In this document: positions 1-6,966 of the stretch, piece by piece | Layout of the letters: each line of letters starts with the position of its first letter | Position numbering within the stretch: the stretch's first letter is position 1 | Assembly: GCA_958453575.1 (NCBI GenBank) | Contig: CAUDYH010000049.1 | Location: 1 to 8,016 of the forward strand | DNA from: an uncultured Collinsella sp. | GTDB taxonomy: Bacteria; Actinomycetota; Coriobacteriia; Coriobacteriales; Coriobacteriaceae | Direction: 5' to 3' | Length of the DNA: 8,016 bases | The notes under the pieces: generated by a model | The model's input: the letters and a program-made list of their open reading frames with translations, nothing else | What the model was told of the DNA's origin: nothing | Databases searched by the model: none | Position numbers and translations under genes: made by a program

Positions 1-2
1 AC

Positions 3-275
3 TACGTGCGCCTGGCGCCTAAGTTCTATAAGGAGTTCCTGGTTCAGATGGCCAAGGAGTTCCAAGCGGCCTTGGACGCGGGGGAGTTTTCGCTTGACGA
101 TCTCAAGCCGTGGAAGCGCGCAAATCTCGCTGCCATCCTCAAAGATCCTGAGGGCTGGGTTGACGAGCATCCGAGTTTTGCGACGGATGGTGCCCTGGGG
201 CGTGCTAAGTATTACGCCTCGGTTGGAGGCCCAGGTGTGGTTGCTGCCTTCCTCATCGAATCGCTGAGGGGGTAG
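3..275 (+). CDS. Glycosyltransferase family 2 protein, C-terminal fragment (5' end outside window)
   Basis: The reading frame is open from the left edge, so the first GTG at 6 is probably internal and the true start lies upstream. Only the last 90 residues are visible and they contain no catalytic motif. The call rests on similarity by eye to the C-terminal tail of the complete GT2 gene at 1397-2515. Both tails align without gaps over about 75 residues and share a DAG-x-F motif, an (I/L)K-x-P motif, a conserved D, and K-x-Y-x3-GG near the end. The stop codon (TAG, 273-275) lies six bases before the next gene's ATG, and the end of this gene supplies that gene's purine-rich ribosome binding site, so the two are surely cotranscribed. 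It is probably a cytoplasmic sugar transferase of the same polysaccharide pathway. The substrate is unknown. Confidence 0.7.
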   Translation, partial: YVRLAPKFYKEFLVQMAKEFQAALDAGEFSLDDLKPWKRANLAAILKDPEGWVDEHPSFATDGALGRAKYYASVGGPGVVAAFLIESLRG

Positions 276-281
276 GTCGGC

Positions 282-1322
282 ATGGGAGAGGCCTCGTGTC
301 CTAAAGCTACGATTGTTGTCCCCGTTTACAACTCTGCGCGCTCCATTCAGCGATGCGTCGATTCGCTGTTGGACCAGTCCGAGCGCTCGATTCAGGTTGT
401 CTGCGTCAACGACGGTTCGACTGATGATTCGTTGAACGTGTTGCGCCAGATTGCGCAGTTCGACGATCGCGTACTGGTGATTGACCAGGAAAACGCGGGT
501 GTCTCGTGTGCTCGAAATGCCGGTATCGATGCCGCCGAGGGCGAGACCGTCTTTTTTGTGGACGCCGACGATTACATCGATGTCCAGACGGTCGAGTGTG
601 TGCTGCATGCCATGGAGTCTGCAGATGCCGAGGCCGCCGTTTTTGGCGGCGTCTGCGAACCAGCCGATGCTGCCCCCAAACGCGTCCATCAACTCATGAG
701 CCCCAAAGCTGGTACCTTCGGCGCCCGCAATCCTCAACTGCTGTTCCATTCGAATGCGCAGCCCTATGCCTGTCGTGCGGCTTTTTCGCGCGAGCTGCTC
801 AATCGCGAAGGCATTCGCTTCGCCCCCGGTTTGGCTTTGGGCGAGGACGTCGTCTTCCAATTTGCGGCTTATGCGCTTGCCCGCAAGATCGTCGTCATGC
901 CGGACAAGTTCTACCACTACGTGATGGAGAGCGAATCGGCGACGCACGAGTTCAACAGTGCCGAGGCTCGCGCCAAAAAGCTTGACGCCCACATGAGGAT
1001 GCTCGAGGAGGTCTTGGAGGACTGGGCGGCCTACGGTCTTTTGGACCTGTGTTCCGGTGAGTTGATAACTTGGTTTTTGGACCTCATTGTGTTCGACCTA
1101 GCGCGCTTGGATGCCGATGACTTCCACCGCGTGGCGGCTCGCGTCAACATGGACCTCACGACGTTTTTGGGAACGGAGTGGGTGGATATGCCTGCTAAGG
1201 GTGCCGTTCGTCGTGTTGCCCACAAGCTCGTTGCGGCGACCTCGGGCGTTTCGATGGCAGACGCCACGCAGTTCTATCTTTCGACTCGCGGTCTCAAAGC
1301 CTGTCTGGAGCGCTTTCTCTAA
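282..1322 (+). CDS. Glycosyltransferase family 2 (GT-A fold), type B single-domain
   Basis: This 346-residue protein has the hallmarks of a GT2 inverting sugar transferase. These are a beta-strand VVPVYN at 12-17, a nucleotide-binding NDGS at 43-46, ARNAGI at 77-82, a metal-binding DADD at 94-97, and a GED catalytic-base motif at 187-189. A helical C-terminal half follows. No signal peptide or membrane segment is evident, so it should act at the cytoplasmic face, moving a sugar from a nucleotide donor to a growing glycan. The ATG at 282 is chosen because GAGGGGG (266-272) lies nine bases upstream and the start is six bases after the preceding stop. Residues after about 185 (GED-x-VF-x-FA-x-Y, then RK, VL-x-DW and DL-x3-D-x2-RL) resemble the gene at 2528-3595, which marks them as paralogues. 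Donor and acceptor cannot be read from the sequence. Confidence 0.93.
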   Translation: MGEASCPKATIVVPVYNSARSIQRCVDSLLDQSERSIQVVCVNDGSTDDSLNVLRQIAQFDDRVLVIDQENAGVSCARNAGIDAAEGETVFFVDADDYIDVQTVECVLHAMESADAEAAVFGGVCEPADAAPKRVHQLMSPKAGTFGARNPQLLFHSNAQPYACRAAFSRELLNREGIRFAPGLALGEDVVFQFAAYALARKIVVMPDKFYHYVMESESATHEFNSAEARAKKLDAHMRMLEEVLEDWAAYGLLDLCSGELITWFLDLIVFDLARLDADDFHRVAARVNMDLTTFLGTEWVDMPAKGAVRRVAHKLVAATSGVSMADATQFYLSTRGLKACLERFL

Positions 1323-1353
1323 TTCCAAGCGCTGCCGCCCGCCGCAACTCGGC

Positions 1354-1362
1354 TGCTAAAAT
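1354..1362 (+). promoter_or_regulatory. Candidate extended -10 promoter
   Basis: TGCTAAAAT lies in the 74-base gap between two glycosyltransferase genes and fits an extended -10 element (TG-n-TAAAAT). No good -35 hexamer is visible 17 bases upstream, where the sequence is GC-rich; extended -10 promoters can work without one. This suggests the downstream genes can be transcribed independently of the upstream pair. Confidence 0.45.
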
Positions 1363-1385
1363 AACCCTGTTACACGCAATTCAAC

Positions 1386-1392
1386 AGGAGGT
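1386..1392 (+). promoter_or_regulatory. Strong ribosome binding site selecting a TTG start
   Basis: AGGAGGT matches the anti-Shine-Dalgarno sequence closely and ends four bases before TTG at 1397. The frame has no ATG near this site, so this signal decides the non-ATG start of the following gene. Confidence 0.75.
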
Positions 1393-1396
1393 TCTC

Positions 1397-2515
1397 TTGC
1401 AGAACTCTGATACCCCTAAAGTTTCGCTGCTCGTCCCCATTTGCAATGTCGAACGCTACCTGCGCGAGTGCCTAGATTCCGCCGTGGCGCAGACGTTCAA
1501 GGACATCGAGATCATCTGCATCAACGACGGCTCCACCGATAGCTCGCCAGATATCATCCGCGAGTATATGGAGCGCGACCCCCGTGTAAAGATGATCGAC
1601 AAGGCAAACAGCGGCTACGGCGACTCGATGAACCGCGGCCTGGAGATGGCGCGCGGCGAGTACGTGGGCATCCTTGAGTCCGACGACTTTATGTTTGAGG
1701 ATTCGCTCCAAAAGCTGGTCGCCAAGGCCGATGCTGAGCATGCCGATGTGGTAAAGGGCGACTTTTACCTGTATTGGTCCACGCCCAGCGAACGCCGTGA
1801 ACTGTTTGGGATTATCGACGAGCATATGACGGACGCCGCGTATCGCCCCGTCGATCGCCCGGGCATCTTCTACCGCAAACCTTCCATTTGGTCGGCTATC
1901 TATCGGCGCGAGTTCCTCAACGACAACCAGATTCGGTTCCTTCCCACGCCGGGTGCCTCTTATCAGGACGCAGGCTTTAACTTTAAGGTTTGGGCTTGTG
2001 CCGAACGTGCCGCGTTTATTGCGGACCCCATTTTGTGCTATCGTCAAGATAACGAGAAGAGCTCCGTTAATTCGCCCAACAAGGTGTTTTGCGTGTGCGA
2101 CGAATATGCCGAGATGCAGCGCTTTTTGGGCGAGCGTCCCGAGCTCAAGGCTCAGCTCCAGGGCATTTTAATGCGCATGAAGGTCGATACGTACCGTTGG
2201 AATGATGAGCGCCTAGTCGATGAACTGCGCGAGCAGTTTTGGGAGAAGGTCTCTCCCGAGCTCAAGGCCGACTGGGATGCCGGTCGCTTTGACCTGTCGC
2301 TGTTTGATCCGCGTGGCGAGACCGACTTGCGCCTGATGATCAAGTCGCCCCGCGCCTATATCGATTCGCGCTTTGGCTTTAAAAAGCCGGGCAAGATCAA
2401 TACGTTTAAGCACTACTTTAAGATTGGCGGGCTGCCGCTGGTCTGGCGCGTGCTGACGTATCAGCGCACCTACGGTGATAATCCGCACCCCGATGACGTT
2501 CCGGTCGCACAGTAG
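1397..2515 (+). CDS. Glycosyltransferase family 2 (GT-A fold), type A single-domain
   Basis: This 372-residue GT2 protein begins at TTG just after a near-perfect AGGAGGT. Visible motifs are LLVPICNVERYL at 11-22, NDGS at 43-46, and an ESDD motif at 94-97 in the place usually held by DxD. A QD pair at 190-191 is the likely catalytic-base region, with YRQDNEKSS at 215-223. The substitution of Glu for the first Asp recurs in some GT2 groups and need not mean inactivity. No signal peptide or membrane helix is seen, so a cytoplasmic transferase of surface-polysaccharide assembly is likely. The C-terminal 75 residues resemble the truncated gene at the left edge. It has its own candidate promoter upstream, and its stop (TAG, 2513-2515) lies 12 bases before the next start. 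The sugar and linkage cannot be inferred. Confidence 0.93.
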   Translation: MQNSDTPKVSLLVPICNVERYLRECLDSAVAQTFKDIEIICINDGSTDSSPDIIREYMERDPRVKMIDKANSGYGDSMNRGLEMARGEYVGILESDDFMFEDSLQKLVAKADAEHADVVKGDFYLYWSTPSERRELFGIIDEHMTDAAYRPVDRPGIFYRKPSIWSAIYRREFLNDNQIRFLPTPGASYQDAGFNFKVWACAERAAFIADPILCYRQDNEKSSVNSPNKVFCVCDEYAEMQRFLGERPELKAQLQGILMRMKVDTYRWNDERLVDELREQFWEKVSPELKADWDAGRFDLSLFDPRGETDLRLMIKSPRAYIDSRFGFKKPGKINTFKHYFKIGGLPLVWRVLTYQRTYGDNPHPDDVPVAQ

Positions 2516-2518
2516 GAG
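2514..2518 (+). promoter_or_regulatory. Ribosome binding site deciding between TTG 2522 and ATG 2528
   Basis: AGGAG overlaps the stop codon of the preceding gene. It is three bases from TTG at 2522 and nine bases from ATG at 2528. Three bases is too close for efficient initiation, so ATG 2528 is preferred; the difference is only two residues. Confidence 0.6.
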
Positions 2519-2527
2519 CACTTGACT

Positions 2528-3595
2528 ATGGCTACCCCCAAGATTTCCGTTGTCGTTCCCATCTATAACGTGGAGGAGTGCCTGGCCTGGTGCCTGGACT
2601 CTCTGCTTGCGCAGGACATGCCCGATTGGGAAGGCGTGCTGGTCAACGATGGCTCGCCGGATGGGTCGCGCGACATTGCGGCTGCCTATTGCGAAAAGGA
2701 CGCGCGCTTTACGCTGGTCGATAAGGAGAACGGCGGCCTGTCGAGCGCACGTAATGTAGGCATCGCTGCGTCCACGGCGCCTATCGTCGCGTTCTTGGAT
2801 TCCGACGACCGGTTTACGCCCGATGCGTGCCGTGTGATCGTCGATGCCTTTGAGCGCGAGGGCTGCGACGTTTTGACCTTTGGCGCGAATCCGTATCCGC
2901 TCGAGGCGGGGTATCCGTGGCTTAACTATGTGCTGAGCCCGCGCGATGTGTCGTTTGAAGGCTATAGCTCTGACCTGCTGTTTAAGGAAGCGTCTCGCCC
3001 CTTTGCATGGCGCACCGCCTGCAAACGTGAGTTTTTGCTGGGTAACGGGATCGTGTTCGACGAAACCGTCAAGTATGGCGAGGACCAGGTCTTCGATTTT
3101 GCCGTGTACGGTCGTTCGCGCAAGACCGCGCTTATCTCGAACAAGCTGTATGACTACCGCGTGGCGCGCAAGGGTTCGCTCATGGACACCATGCGCTACG
3201 ACGACGAGACGCGACTGCTGGAGCACGTGAAGATTTACTCTGCGGTGCTGGCTGACTGGCAGCGCGACGGTCTCGATGTCCGGCATGCCGATGACCTGGC
3301 GTACTTCCTATGCGATCTGGTGCTGTACGATGCGCTCAGATTGCTGGGTTCGGACTGCGGCAAGGTGTTTGCCGCCGTTGCCACGGCGCTTGCCGGTTCT
3401 GCTGTGGGCAGCGATGCTGCGCTCGCACAATGCGCTCCTTCTGTTGCCGCTATGGTGCGTGCGGCGCTTACCAGCAAGGCCCCCAATGCCCGTGCATGCA
3501 AAAAGCTCATGTTCGATTACGATGTCTTGAGGTTTGGGCGCCTGGGTGCCTGCAAACGCATGGCAGCGAACGCCCTGGGAAAGCGAGAAGTGTAG
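2528..3595 (+). CDS. Glycosyltransferase family 2 (GT-A fold), type B single-domain paralogue
   Basis: This is a 355-residue GT2 protein when read from ATG 2528; a TTG at 2522 would add two residues but sits too close to the AGGAG. Motifs are VVVPIYNVEE at 8-17, NDGSPDGS at 40-47, SSARNVGIA at 72-80, metal-binding DSDD at 91-94 and GED at 184-186. The part after GED shares VF-x-FA-x-Y, RK, VL-x-DW, DL and D-x2-RL with the gene at 282-1322, so these two are paralogues. There is no signal peptide or membrane segment. The last 80 or so residues are rich in Ala and Leu and are probably helical. The TAG stop at 3593-3595 abuts the next ATG with no gap, which points to translational coupling. The role is sugar transfer in the same glycan pathway, with unknown specificity. 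Confidence 0.93.
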   Translation: MATPKISVVVPIYNVEECLAWCLDSLLAQDMPDWEGVLVNDGSPDGSRDIAAAYCEKDARFTLVDKENGGLSSARNVGIAASTAPIVAFLDSDDRFTPDACRVIVDAFEREGCDVLTFGANPYPLEAGYPWLNYVLSPRDVSFEGYSSDLLFKEASRPFAWRTACKREFLLGNGIVFDETVKYGEDQVFDFAVYGRSRKTALISNKLYDYRVARKGSLMDTMRYDDETRLLEHVKIYSAVLADWQRDGLDVRHADDLAYFLCDLVLYDALRLLGSDCGKVFAAVATALAGSAVGSDAALAQCAPSVAAMVRAALTSKAPNARACKKLMFDYDVLRFGRLGACKRMAANALGKREV

Positions 3596-6082
3596 ATGAG
3601 TATCAAGCGTTTGGCACTTTGCCGCAGTCAGGGCCGTCTGTTTGTGCTGCTTCGTTTTGCCGGTCAGGATGTCGCCGCGCTTATTGAGCGGGAGGGTTCT
3701 CAAGCGTTTGCCTATGCGACGACGAGCGGTTCTTGTGTGCCGTCGCTGGTGCTCCCGGTCGATCATGGCCGTGTGTTGGCGCTTTGTCCTTCCGTTTCCG
3801 ATTACGAGCGCGAGCTCGCCGTCTTGGTGCTTCCCTTTTTGGACGGCTCTACGATTGACGCTACATTTGCATCCGGTGGCCAAAAGCTTGGCTCCATTCG
3901 CCTCGATAGCCGCGTGGCCAAGCTGGAATCCAAGATTAACTACAAAGCAAAGGCTGCGATGTGCGCGCTTGTCCGCGATGTGCAGCGTGGCGAATGCTGC
4001 GGTCGCTACGAGATCGATGCCATTCGCTATTTGCCGGCAGACGCCGGCGCGGTGTGGCGCTATGAGGTTACCTGGGCGGGAGACCCCCAGTGCGCACCTG
4101 AGCTTCAGATCTTTGATACGTATATGAATGCCATCGATGTCACCGTGCATGTTTTTGAATCGCAGGTCGACGTGCCGCAGCGCAACGGTTGCCATGTCAA
4201 TAAAACGTATCTGAGCGTTGAGATGCCTCAGGATATACGAGATTTTGTCGCGATTGTGAGCGATCCCACGGAGCAGATTCAGAGTGGTTTTTGCGCTATG
4301 GATGGCCGCCTGTACAACGGCATGGTCGACGACAGCTGGAACCGCATGAAAGACGCGCGTGCAGACGACGCGGCTTATCGACGTTGGTTTGAACAGCATC
4401 GCGCAAAGCCGGGCGATCTGGCGTGCCAGCGTGTCGCTTCGGCGACCTTTGCCTATAGGCCGCTCGTGAGCATTGTGGTGCCGTGCTACAAGACTGATCG
4501 GGTCTACCTGCGCGAGCTGCTGGACTCGGTGCTAGTCCAGAGCTATGACAACTGGGAACTGCTCCTTATGGACGCCTCGCCCGAATGGGACGCGGTGGCC
4601 ACCCTTGCGGCAGGCGCCCACGACGAGCGCATCCGTCGCATCGATCTTCCCTGCAACGGCGGCATTGTGGTCAACACCAACGCAGGTATCGAGCGAGCGA
4701 CAGGCGACTACGTCGCGTTCTTGGACCATGACGACATTCTGGAACCGGACGCGTTATTCCAGTATGTTTCCGCGCTGAATAAGGCGGCCGAGGACGAGCG
4801 TCCCCAGGTCCTGTTCTGCGACGAGGACATGTTCCAGAAAACGGGGGAGTGGGGCCAGCCGGTCTTTAAGACCAAGCTCAACGTCGACCTGCTCTATAGC
4901 CATAACTGCGTGACGCATTTCCTGATGGTGCAGAAGGCGCTCATCGATTGCATTGGCATGTCGCCGGAAGACGTCGCGGGCGCCCAGGATTACGACCTGA
5001 CGCTCCGCTGCCTTGCGGCGGGCGCGCGCTTTGAGCATATTGCGCACGTGTTGTATCACTGGCGCGTGCATCCGGGGTCGACCGCCGACGGATCCGCCGA
5101 CAGCAAACCGTATGCCATCGAGGCCGGACGCCTGGCCCTGCAGCGTCACTTTGGCTCGCTGGGCGTTCATGGAGCGGTCGAGGAGTCCGAAACTCCGTTT
5201 GTCTACCGTATGCGCTATGCGCTGCCAGAGCCTGCACCGCTGGTGAGCATTGTGATTCCCACCAAGGATCACGTCGAGACGCTCGACGCCTGCGTGATGT
5301 CGATCGCTCAGAAGGCCACGTATGCCAACTACGAGATCGTTTTGGTGGAGAACAACAGCGAAGTCCCAGAGACGTTTGCGTATTACGAAACCCTGCCGGA
5401 GCGCGTAACCGCTGCATCTGGTGGCAAGGGCAGCGCGCGCGTTGTGTACTGGCCGGGCGAGTTCAATTACTCCCAGATCATCAACTTTGGCGTGGAGCAT
5501 GCCAGAGGCGACTATCTGCTGTTGCTCAACAATGATACCGAGGTCATAAGTCCGGACTTTATCGAAGAGATGATGGGGTATCTGCAGCGTCCCGATGCGG
5601 GCGTGGTGGGCGCCAAACTCTACTTTGCCGATCATCTGGTGCAGCATGCCGGCATTTTGGTTGGCGTGCGTGGCGCACTTGCCCATGCCAACCAGGACTT
5701 CCCAGCAAAGCGCGAGGGCTATCTCGCCCGCGCTGTGCGCCCGGGCAACTTTAGTGCCGTAACGGGCGCCTGTCAGATGGTGCGACGTGACGTATTTGAG
5801 CAGGTCGGAGGCTATAACGAGGAATTCGCCGTCGGTTTTAACGATGCTGACTTTTGCCTGCGCGTGTGGGAGGCCGGCTACCGCACCATCTTTACGCCCT
5901 ATGCCGAGCTGTACCACTACGAGTTCACCTCGCGCGGCAGGGAAGAGGCCAACGAGGATAAACTGCGCCGTTGGAAACGCGAACAGGCACTGTTCATTCA
6001 ACGCTGGCCGGAGTTCTTCTTGACGGGCGATTCGTGGTTGGGGCCGAACTTATCCGCTGAGAGCGAGTACTTCTCGCTTTAG
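3596..6082 (+). CDS. Tandem (two-domain) glycosyltransferase family 2 protein with unrecognised N-terminal region
   Basis: This 828-residue protein has three parts. Residues 1-285 match no family I recognise and carry no GT2 motif. Residues 289-495 form a first GT2 domain: VSIVVPCYKT at 291-300, NGG at 354-356, the DHDD metal motif at 377-380, a QDYDL base region at 464-468, and HWRVHPGS at 488-495. Residues 549-775 form a second GT2 domain: SIVIPTKDH at 551-559, VENNS at 584-588, NYSQIINFG at 624-632, NNDTE at 645-649, and a base region around D750-D752. The arrangement resembles COG1216-type bifunctional transferases, often annotated as rhamnosyltransferases, which add two sugars or alternate linkages. 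In the first domain the usual NDGS is replaced by MDASPE (325-330). The ATG directly follows the preceding TAG, with only weak purine-rich sequence upstream, so coupling is likely. There are no membrane helices. The sugar specificity is inference only. Confidence 0.92.
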   Translation: MSIKRLALCRSQGRLFVLLRFAGQDVAALIEREGSQAFAYATTSGSCVPSLVLPVDHGRVLALCPSVSDYERELAVLVLPFLDGSTIDATFASGGQKLGSIRLDSRVAKLESKINYKAKAAMCALVRDVQRGECCGRYEIDAIRYLPADAGAVWRYEVTWAGDPQCAPELQIFDTYMNAIDVTVHVFESQVDVPQRNGCHVNKTYLSVEMPQDIRDFVAIVSDPTEQIQSGFCAMDGRLYNGMVDDSWNRMKDARADDAAYRRWFEQHRAKPGDLACQRVASATFAYRPLVSIVVPCYKTDRVYLRELLDSVLVQSYDNWELLLMDASPEWDAVATLAAGAHDERIRRIDLPCNGGIVVNTNAGIERATGDYVAFLDHDDILEPDALFQYVSALNKAAEDERPQVLFCDEDMFQKTGEWGQPVFKTKLNVDLLYSHNCVTHFLMVQKALIDCIGMSPEDVAGAQDYDLTLRCLAAGARFEHIAHVLYHWRVHPGSTADGSADSKPYAIEAGRLALQRHFGSLGVHGAVEESETPFVYRMRYALPEPAPLVSIVIPTKDHVETLDACVMSIAQKATYANYEIVLVENNSEVPETFAYYETLPERVTAASGGKGSARVVYWPGEFNYSQIINFGVEHARGDYLLLLNNDTEVISPDFIEEMMGYLQRPDAGVVGAKLYFADHLVQHAGILVGVRGALAHANQDFPAKREGYLARAVRPGNFSAVTGACQMVRRDVFEQVGGYNEEFAVGFNDADFCLRVWEAGYRTIFTPYAELYHYEFTSRGREEANEDKLRRWKREQALFIQRWPEFFLTGDSWLGPNLSAESEYFSL

Positions 6083-6231
6083 AAAATGGATTCTAGGAAG
6101 TCCTCAACTTACTTACGATATGAGCTTGGAATAAAGCAACGTTGGACTACTTGCTAAGATAAATTACGAAAGCTCGATACTTTCGCGATAAGTTTATACA
6201 GGCTTATATAACTCGATATTATCCGATATAA
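6083..6231. other. AT-rich intergenic spacer with CGATA cluster
   Basis: No gene is visible here. GC content falls to 34% over 6121-6240, against clearly GC-rich neighbours. CGATA occurs at 6116, 6175, 6186, 6214 and 6224, and its inverse TATCG at 6237-6241. TGCTAAGAT at 6152-6160 resembles the extended -10 seen at 1354. A 6-bp stem (6167-6172 with 6180-6185, 7-base loop) is present, but without the GC-rich arm and T-run of an intrinsic terminator. The stretch could be the original promoter/operator of the truncated ATPase or imported DNA. Confidence 0.4.
6167..6185 (+). repeat. Small perfect inverted repeat (CGAAAG / CTTTCG)
   Basis: CGAAAG and CTTTCG flank a 7-base loop. It could be an operator half-site pair or a weak hairpin after the glycosyltransferase operon. 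No T-tract follows, so it is not called a terminator. Confidence 0.35.
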
Positions 6232-6840
6232 GTAGATATCGCACTTGCCTTTGCCGGCTTACCCGCCGGCGTTATGGATCTTATTAACGGCAAGGCGCTT
6301 ACGTTCTTGCGTCATGCCCTCCCCGAAGATCTGGCACCTATCAACCAGGTGGAGGTAGCGCTCTCTATGGGCGACAGCTTTATCGCGACTGGCTTGACCA
6401 TAGAGGACGATCTTCTGTCGAGAGCCGCTAAGGCCACTAAGGGCTATGCCTATCTGGTGCAACTGGTTGGTTATTCCATTTGGCAGCGCGCCAACTTGCA
6501 TCGTGCCAAAAGTGCCATCGTGAGCGAGCGCGACGTCACCGAAGGCATTGCGCTGGCAGAGGCTCGTTTTCACGATGTTGTTCACGAGCCCGCGATTTCT
6601 GGACTGGGACTTAACGATATCAAATACCTTTTGGCGATGTGCGAGGATAAACAACAGTCCAAATCAGCCGAGATTGCTAAGCGCATGGGTAAAAAGACCA
6701 ATGAGATCAGCTCTATTAGGGCCAAATTGCTACAAAGAGAGGTTATTCAGGCACCACAGAGGGGCTACGTGCAGTTTGCCGTGCCGGACCTAGATATCTA
6801 TCTGCGAGAGAATGCTGCGGAGATTCTCGAGCGGTTCTAA
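6232..6840 (+). pseudogene. AAA-type ATPase remnant: C-terminal lid and winged-helix part only
   Basis: Methionine-initiated translation from 6274 gives 188 residues, but the homologous frame continues upstream to an in-frame TAA at 6229-6231. That adds a segment reading LAFAGLPAGV, which resembles the sensor-1 strand of AAA/Orc1-Cdc6-like ATPases. The P-loop and Walker B that should precede it are absent from the window. After it come NGKALTFLRHA, a helical lid with GYAYLVQLVGYSIW, and a C-terminal region (IKYLLAMCED, then AEIAKRMGKK) that looks like a winged helix, ending FAVPDLDIYLREN. Full-length relatives I recall are stand-alone ATP-binding proteins of about 400 residues, common in actinobacteria. 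No Shine-Dalgarno precedes ATG 6274. A 5' truncation is therefore more likely than a small functional gene, although a DNA-binding fragment cannot be excluded. The surviving frame is otherwise uninterrupted. Confidence 0.65.
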
Positions 6841-6894
6841 ATCGAGGCATGAATAGCCGCCGGTTAACTGCCTTTGTCGACTTGGCTCGCGTCC

Positions 6895-6941
6895 CCCCCA
6901 ATCTAGTAGACTTTAAACCGTTGCTAGATTAGGGGGATTTT
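6895..6941 (+). terminator. Long imperfect palindrome followed by TTTT; possible terminator or operator
   Basis: CCCCCAATCTAG (6895-6906) pairs with CTAGATTAGGGGG (6924-6936). This gives 12 base pairs with one bulged A at 6931 and a 17-base loop. TTTT at 6938-6941 follows on the plus strand, so it may terminate transcription from the ATPase remnant. The loop is long for a terminator, and GGGGG also serves as a Shine-Dalgarno for ATG 6944, so an operator or a mobile-element end is a fair alternative. Confidence 0.4.
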
Positions 6942-6966
6942 CAATGAAACGCTCCATGAAACTGGT
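6931..6966 (+). other. Orphan ribosome binding site and start codon fused to istB
   Basis: AGGGGG at 6931-6936 sits seven bases before ATG 6944, giving a reasonable initiation site. The frame begins MKRSMKLVS, then runs out of phase into the istB fragment and encodes nothing recognisable. It looks like the 5' end of another gene cut off by the recombination that brought in the istB DNA. The junction is near 6967. Confidence 0.35.

Noticed and set aside
2213..3286. Long minus-strand open frame (357 residues)
   Set aside because: It lies antisense to two clear GT2 genes, shows no recognisable domain, and such frames are expected opposite GC-rich coding sequence.
3308..4399. Long minus-strand open frame (363 residues)
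   Set aside because: It is antisense to GT2 coding sequence, with composition typical of a shadow frame and no recognisable motif.
4754..6001. Long minus-strand open frame (415 residues)
   Set aside because: It is fully antisense to the tandem GT2 gene, which has intact catalytic motifs; no family features were seen in the antisense product.
6253..6270. GCCGGC-TTACCC-GCCGGC inverted repeat
   Set aside because: It lies inside the coding-like AGLPAG segment of the ATPase remnant; the repeat is explained by Ala-Gly-Pro codons.
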